In this document: positions 6,250-8,220 of the stretch, piece after piece
Layout: each line of letters starts with the position of its first letter
How positions within the stretch are numbered: the stretch's first letter is position 1
NCBI GenBank assembly: GCA_027295555.1
Contig: JAPUKT010000022.1
Span: forward strand, 1 to 8,220
Direction of reading: 5' to 3'
Source: Deltaproteobacteria bacterium
GTDB taxonomy: Bacteria > Myxococcota_A > Polyangia > Polyangiales > Houyiibacteriaceae
Length of the DNA stretch: 8,220 nt
Program-made: the position numbers and the translations under genes
The notes under the pieces: generated by a model
The model's database searches: none
What the model was told of the DNA's origin: nothing
The model's input: the letters and a program-made list of their open reading frames with translations, nothing else

Positions 6250-7642
6250 GCAGAGCGATAGCATCGCGATAAGCGCGCTCGTAGAGGCGCGTGGTGCGCT
6301 CCCACGAATGGTCGATGCGCATCACACGGCTCTGCAACTCCACGAAGGCCTTCGTGTTGGCGAATGCGGCGGCAGCTCGCTGCAACGCGCCGAGGAGCGA
6401 CTCCGAAGTCGGGTCGTCGTAGAGCAGGCCCGACCCCGTCTTCAGCGACGCGTCACAGTCCACCACCTCGTCTGCGAGCCCGCCGTCGTGGTAGACAATG
6501 GGCACGGCGCCATAGCGCTGGGCGAGCATCTGAAGATTGTCCGCCGGTGCCGCACGCTCGGGGGCGACCACAAAATCGCTGGCTCCGATCAAGAGATGAC
6601 GAAACGCCTCGTCGCTACCGGTCTTGATTTGGATGCGGTCCGGCCATTGATCCCAAAGCTCTTCGTAGATTGCGACTAGCTTGCCGTCGCCAACGAGCTG
6701 CACGACTAGTTGAACGTCGTTGCGCAGGAGGTCGGGACCGATCTTCGCGAGAAGTCGCATTCCCTCGCCGTCCACGTCACCGAGAGTCCCGAAAAGCGGC
6801 ACATCGCTCCGCACTGGCAGAGCCAGCTCTTGTTGGAGCTCGGCCTTGCACTTCTGTTTCCCGTCCATGTCGAAGGGGTCGAATCGAGCCGGTAGATGTC
6901 GATCGGTTGCGGGGTTCCAAAGGGCAGGGTCGATCCCGTGTCGTACCCCGGTGAGCTTGTTGTGGATCTCCCGAAACACTTCGCTCAGCCCCTCGCCCTC
7001 GTCGGGGCGTTGCAGGCGGTGGGCGTAGTTCGGAGACAACGTGATGACGCGGTCCGCGGTGAGCAGGCCGGCTTTGAGCGCGTTGATGCCTTCTCCATCG
7101 CGAGCTTCGTCGCCGAGGCCGAGCCACTCGGCAACACGCGCATCGAAGCGTCCCTGCTGGGAGGCATCGTACACGGTTAGTACCGTTGGCAGGTCGGCTA
7201 GCTCGGCGCGCAGACGCGCGATCGTGGCCCCTCCTGTCCACCCATGGGCGTGAACGATGTCGTAGTCCTTTTGGTGGTGGCGGATCAGCTCAACTACCGC
7301 CGATGCGAACACGCCGACGCGCGATGCATCGAGCTGCCCCCCCTCGCCCTCGAGAGAATCGGCGGACAACAGGACCTCCTCGTTACCGATGAGCGTCAGC
7401 CCCACACCGTCCGGGTTGCGTCCGGTGTAGATCTCGCACGACCAGGAACGACCACCGAGGTCGAATTCGAGCTTCGTCAGACGGCGTGCAAGGGCGTGCC
7501 TTGCGGTATCGATGTGGCCGTAGAGCGGAGAGACCAGGTCCACGGTGTGATCCGCACGACGCAGCACTTTGGCCAACCTATTCACATCTCGCGCGTATTG
7601 GGTGGATGTGAAGGCTTGAGGAGCAATGAATAGAACTCGCAA
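6230..7642 (-). CDS. Glycogen/starch synthase-like glycosyltransferase (GT5-type GT-B fold), probably catalytically altered
   Basis: The 470-residue protein follows the GlgA layout. It begins MRVLFIAPQAF, then has VHAHGWTGG (130-138), VLTVYDASQQGRF (154-166), NALKAGLLTADRVITLSPNYA (the GlgA 'LKAG...SP.YA' region), RHGIDPALWNPATD (234-247) and YGAVPIVYHDGGLADEVVD near 377-395. Yet positions needed for ADP-glucose glucosyl transfer appear lost. The N-terminal KxGGL loop is missing, the histidine of the 'VHNLAYQG' segment is Tyr158, the 'SRLTSQKG' arginine and lysine are replaced within GTLGDVDGEG (285-294), and the catalytic glutamate of 'FEPCG' is Ala364. These comparisons use remembered E. 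coli GlgA motifs. It may be a pseudoenzyme or have another substrate. The start is TTG at 7640-7642. An in-frame TAG at 7658-7660 and the lack of a nearby internal Met make it almost forced, and no ribosome site is visible. Confidence 0.85.
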   Translation of the reverse strand: MRVLFIAPQAFTSTQYARDVNRLAKVLRRADHTVDLVSPLYGHIDTARHALARRLTKLEFDLGGRSWSCEIYTGRNPDGVGLTLIGNEEVLLSADSLEGEGGQLDASRVGVFASAVVELIRHHQKDYDIVHAHGWTGGATIARLRAELADLPTVLTVYDASQQGRFDARVAEWLGLGDEARDGEGINALKAGLLTADRVITLSPNYAHRLQRPDEGEGLSEVFREIHNKLTGVRHGIDPALWNPATDRHLPARFDPFDMDGKQKCKAELQQELALPVRSDVPLFGTLGDVDGEGMRLLAKIGPDLLRNDVQLVVQLVGDGKLVAIYEELWDQWPDRIQIKTGSDEAFRHLLIGASDFVVAPERAAPADNLQMLAQRYGAVPIVYHDGGLADEVVDCDASLKTGSGLLYDDPTSESLLGALQRAAAAFANTKAFVELQSRVMRIDHSWERTTRLYERAYRDAIALHAEGVS

Positions 7643-7729
7643 GGTGCTGGACCATAGCTACAGTTGGCCGTGGCGGCCACGTGGAAAACCGGCTTGCGCA
7701 GGAGTCCGGCCGGGCCAGGCTTACCCTCG
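7643..7729. promoter_or_regulatory. Divergent intergenic region with overlapping inverted repeats
   Basis: This 87-bp gap separates the divergent glycosyltransferase and oxidoreductase genes and must hold both promoters if each is transcribed alone. It contains a perfect six-base inverted repeat, TGGCCG-TGG-CGGCCA (7665-7679), overlapped by CGTGG-CGG-CCACG (7669-7681). On the minus strand a weak -10-like TATGGT (complement of 7651-7656) sits eight bases before the TTG start. A poor -35-like TGGCCG 17 bases further up coincides with one arm of the repeat. The repeats could be an operator or merely G+C-rich chance symmetry. Confidence 0.3.
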
Positions 7730-8220
7730 ATGGCGGAGCGCGAGAAAATCGCGGTAACCGGCGCTTCGGGTCTGGTCGGTAGTGCGCTCGTGCCTGTCCT
7801 GCGCGCCAATGGGTTCGATGTCATCCGCCTCGTTCGGCGGAGCCCACAGGCCGATGACGAGGTGCGCTGGGATCCCGACACCGGGACCATCGACGACGCT
7901 GCGCTTCGAGGGGTTTCGGGCGCCGTTCATCTAGCTGGCGACAACATCGCCACCGGACGTTGGACGGAGGCGAAGAAGGCACGGATCCGAAACAGTCGGG
8001 TTCGGGGCACCGAGCTCATCGCCGGCGCATTGGCGAAGCTCACACCGAAGCCGCGCGTCCTGATCTCGGCGTCGGCAATCGGGTATTACGGGAGCCGGGG
8101 CTCCAAGACGCTCGACGAGCATGCCGTGGCCGGATCGGGCTTTCTCGCCGCGGTGTGTCGGGAGTGGGAGGATGCCACCCGTGCCGCCCAAGAAGCAGGG
8201 ATCCGCGTCGTGCATGCGCG
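7730..8220 (+). CDS. TIGR01777-family NAD(P)-binding oxidoreductase (epimerase-like), 3' end beyond the window
   Basis: This reading frame is open to the window edge, giving 163 complete codons. The N-terminus is a Rossmann dinucleotide-binding motif, VTGASGLVG at 9-17, then a strand ending in RLVRRSP. The TIGR01777/YfcH-type signatures follow: VHLAGDNIATGRWTEAKKA (66-84), RIRNSRVRGT (85-94), LISASAIGYYGSRG (111-124) and GFLAAVCREWE (137-147). Members are about 300 residues, so roughly half is missing. They belong to the extended SDR superfamily; most have no proven substrate. The ATG at 7730 gives the expected short lead-in before the first strand. A TTG at 7694 is in frame but less plausible. 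The ribosome site is weak at best. The gene is divergent from the glycosyltransferase. Family is confident, reaction unknown. Confidence 0.9.
   Translation, partial: MAEREKIAVTGASGLVGSALVPVLRANGFDVIRLVRRSPQADDEVRWDPDTGTIDDAALRGVSGAVHLAGDNIATGRWTEAKKARIRNSRVRGTELIAGALAKLTPKPRVLISASAIGYYGSRGSKTLDEHAVAGSGFLAAVCREWEDATRAAQEAGIRVVHA

Noticed and set aside
5457..6305. 282-codon minus-strand frame antisense to all of tsaB
   Set aside because: TsaB is clearly recognisable on the plus strand. The antisense product shows no family features and would run across the convergent hairpin and the lepB promoter area.
7582..8215. Minus-strand frames opposite the start of the oxidoreductase gene
   Set aside because: The plus-strand frame from 7730 has unmistakable TIGR01777 motifs but runs off the window without a stop. 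The opposing frames have no recognisable features.

Overview
This 8.2 kb window is G+C-rich and densely packed with chromosomal housekeeping genes from a Gram-negative bacterium. A proton-pumping complex I tail (nuoM, nuoN), a LepB-type signal peptidase, TsaB, a TIGR01777-type oxidoreductase and a B12-type radical SAM protein would suit a myxobacterium or another former deltaproteobacterium. That placement is an impression from protein style, not a demonstrated taxonomy. I see no mobile element, CRISPR array, tRNA or rRNA.

Layout. (1) Positions 1-3103, plus strand: the distal end of a nuo operon. The probable last codons of nuoL overlap nuoM, and nuoM overlaps nuoN, both through ATGA stop/start overlaps preceded by strong Shine-Dalgarno sequences. 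(2) Positions 3100-5401, minus strand: lepB followed by a radical SAM protein, apparently one transcription unit. It converges on nuoN so tightly that the two TAG stop codons share a CTAG tetranucleotide. (3) Positions 5490-6209, plus strand: tsaB, divergent from lepB. (4) Positions 6230-7642, minus strand: a GT-B glycosyltransferase resembling bacterial glycogen synthase but lacking its catalytic residues. It starts at TTG and converges on tsaB, with a hairpin covering both stop codons. (5) Position 7730 to the window end, plus strand: the N-terminal part of a TIGR01777-family NAD(P)-binding oxidoreductase, divergent from the glycosyltransferase.

How the genes relate. NuoM and NuoN are two antiporter-like proton channels in the membrane arm of respiratory complex I. 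LepB removes signal peptides from exported proteins. TsaB supports t6A37 modification of tRNAs that read ANN codons. The radical SAM protein, the degenerate glycogen synthase-like protein and the epimerase-like oxidoreductase have no firm substrate. I do not find a clear new multi-gene system. The most notable item is the apparently inactivated glycogen synthase paralogue. Smaller ones are the two convergent junctions with symmetrical sequence across both stop codons, and the repeated lysine-rich N-terminus of LepB.
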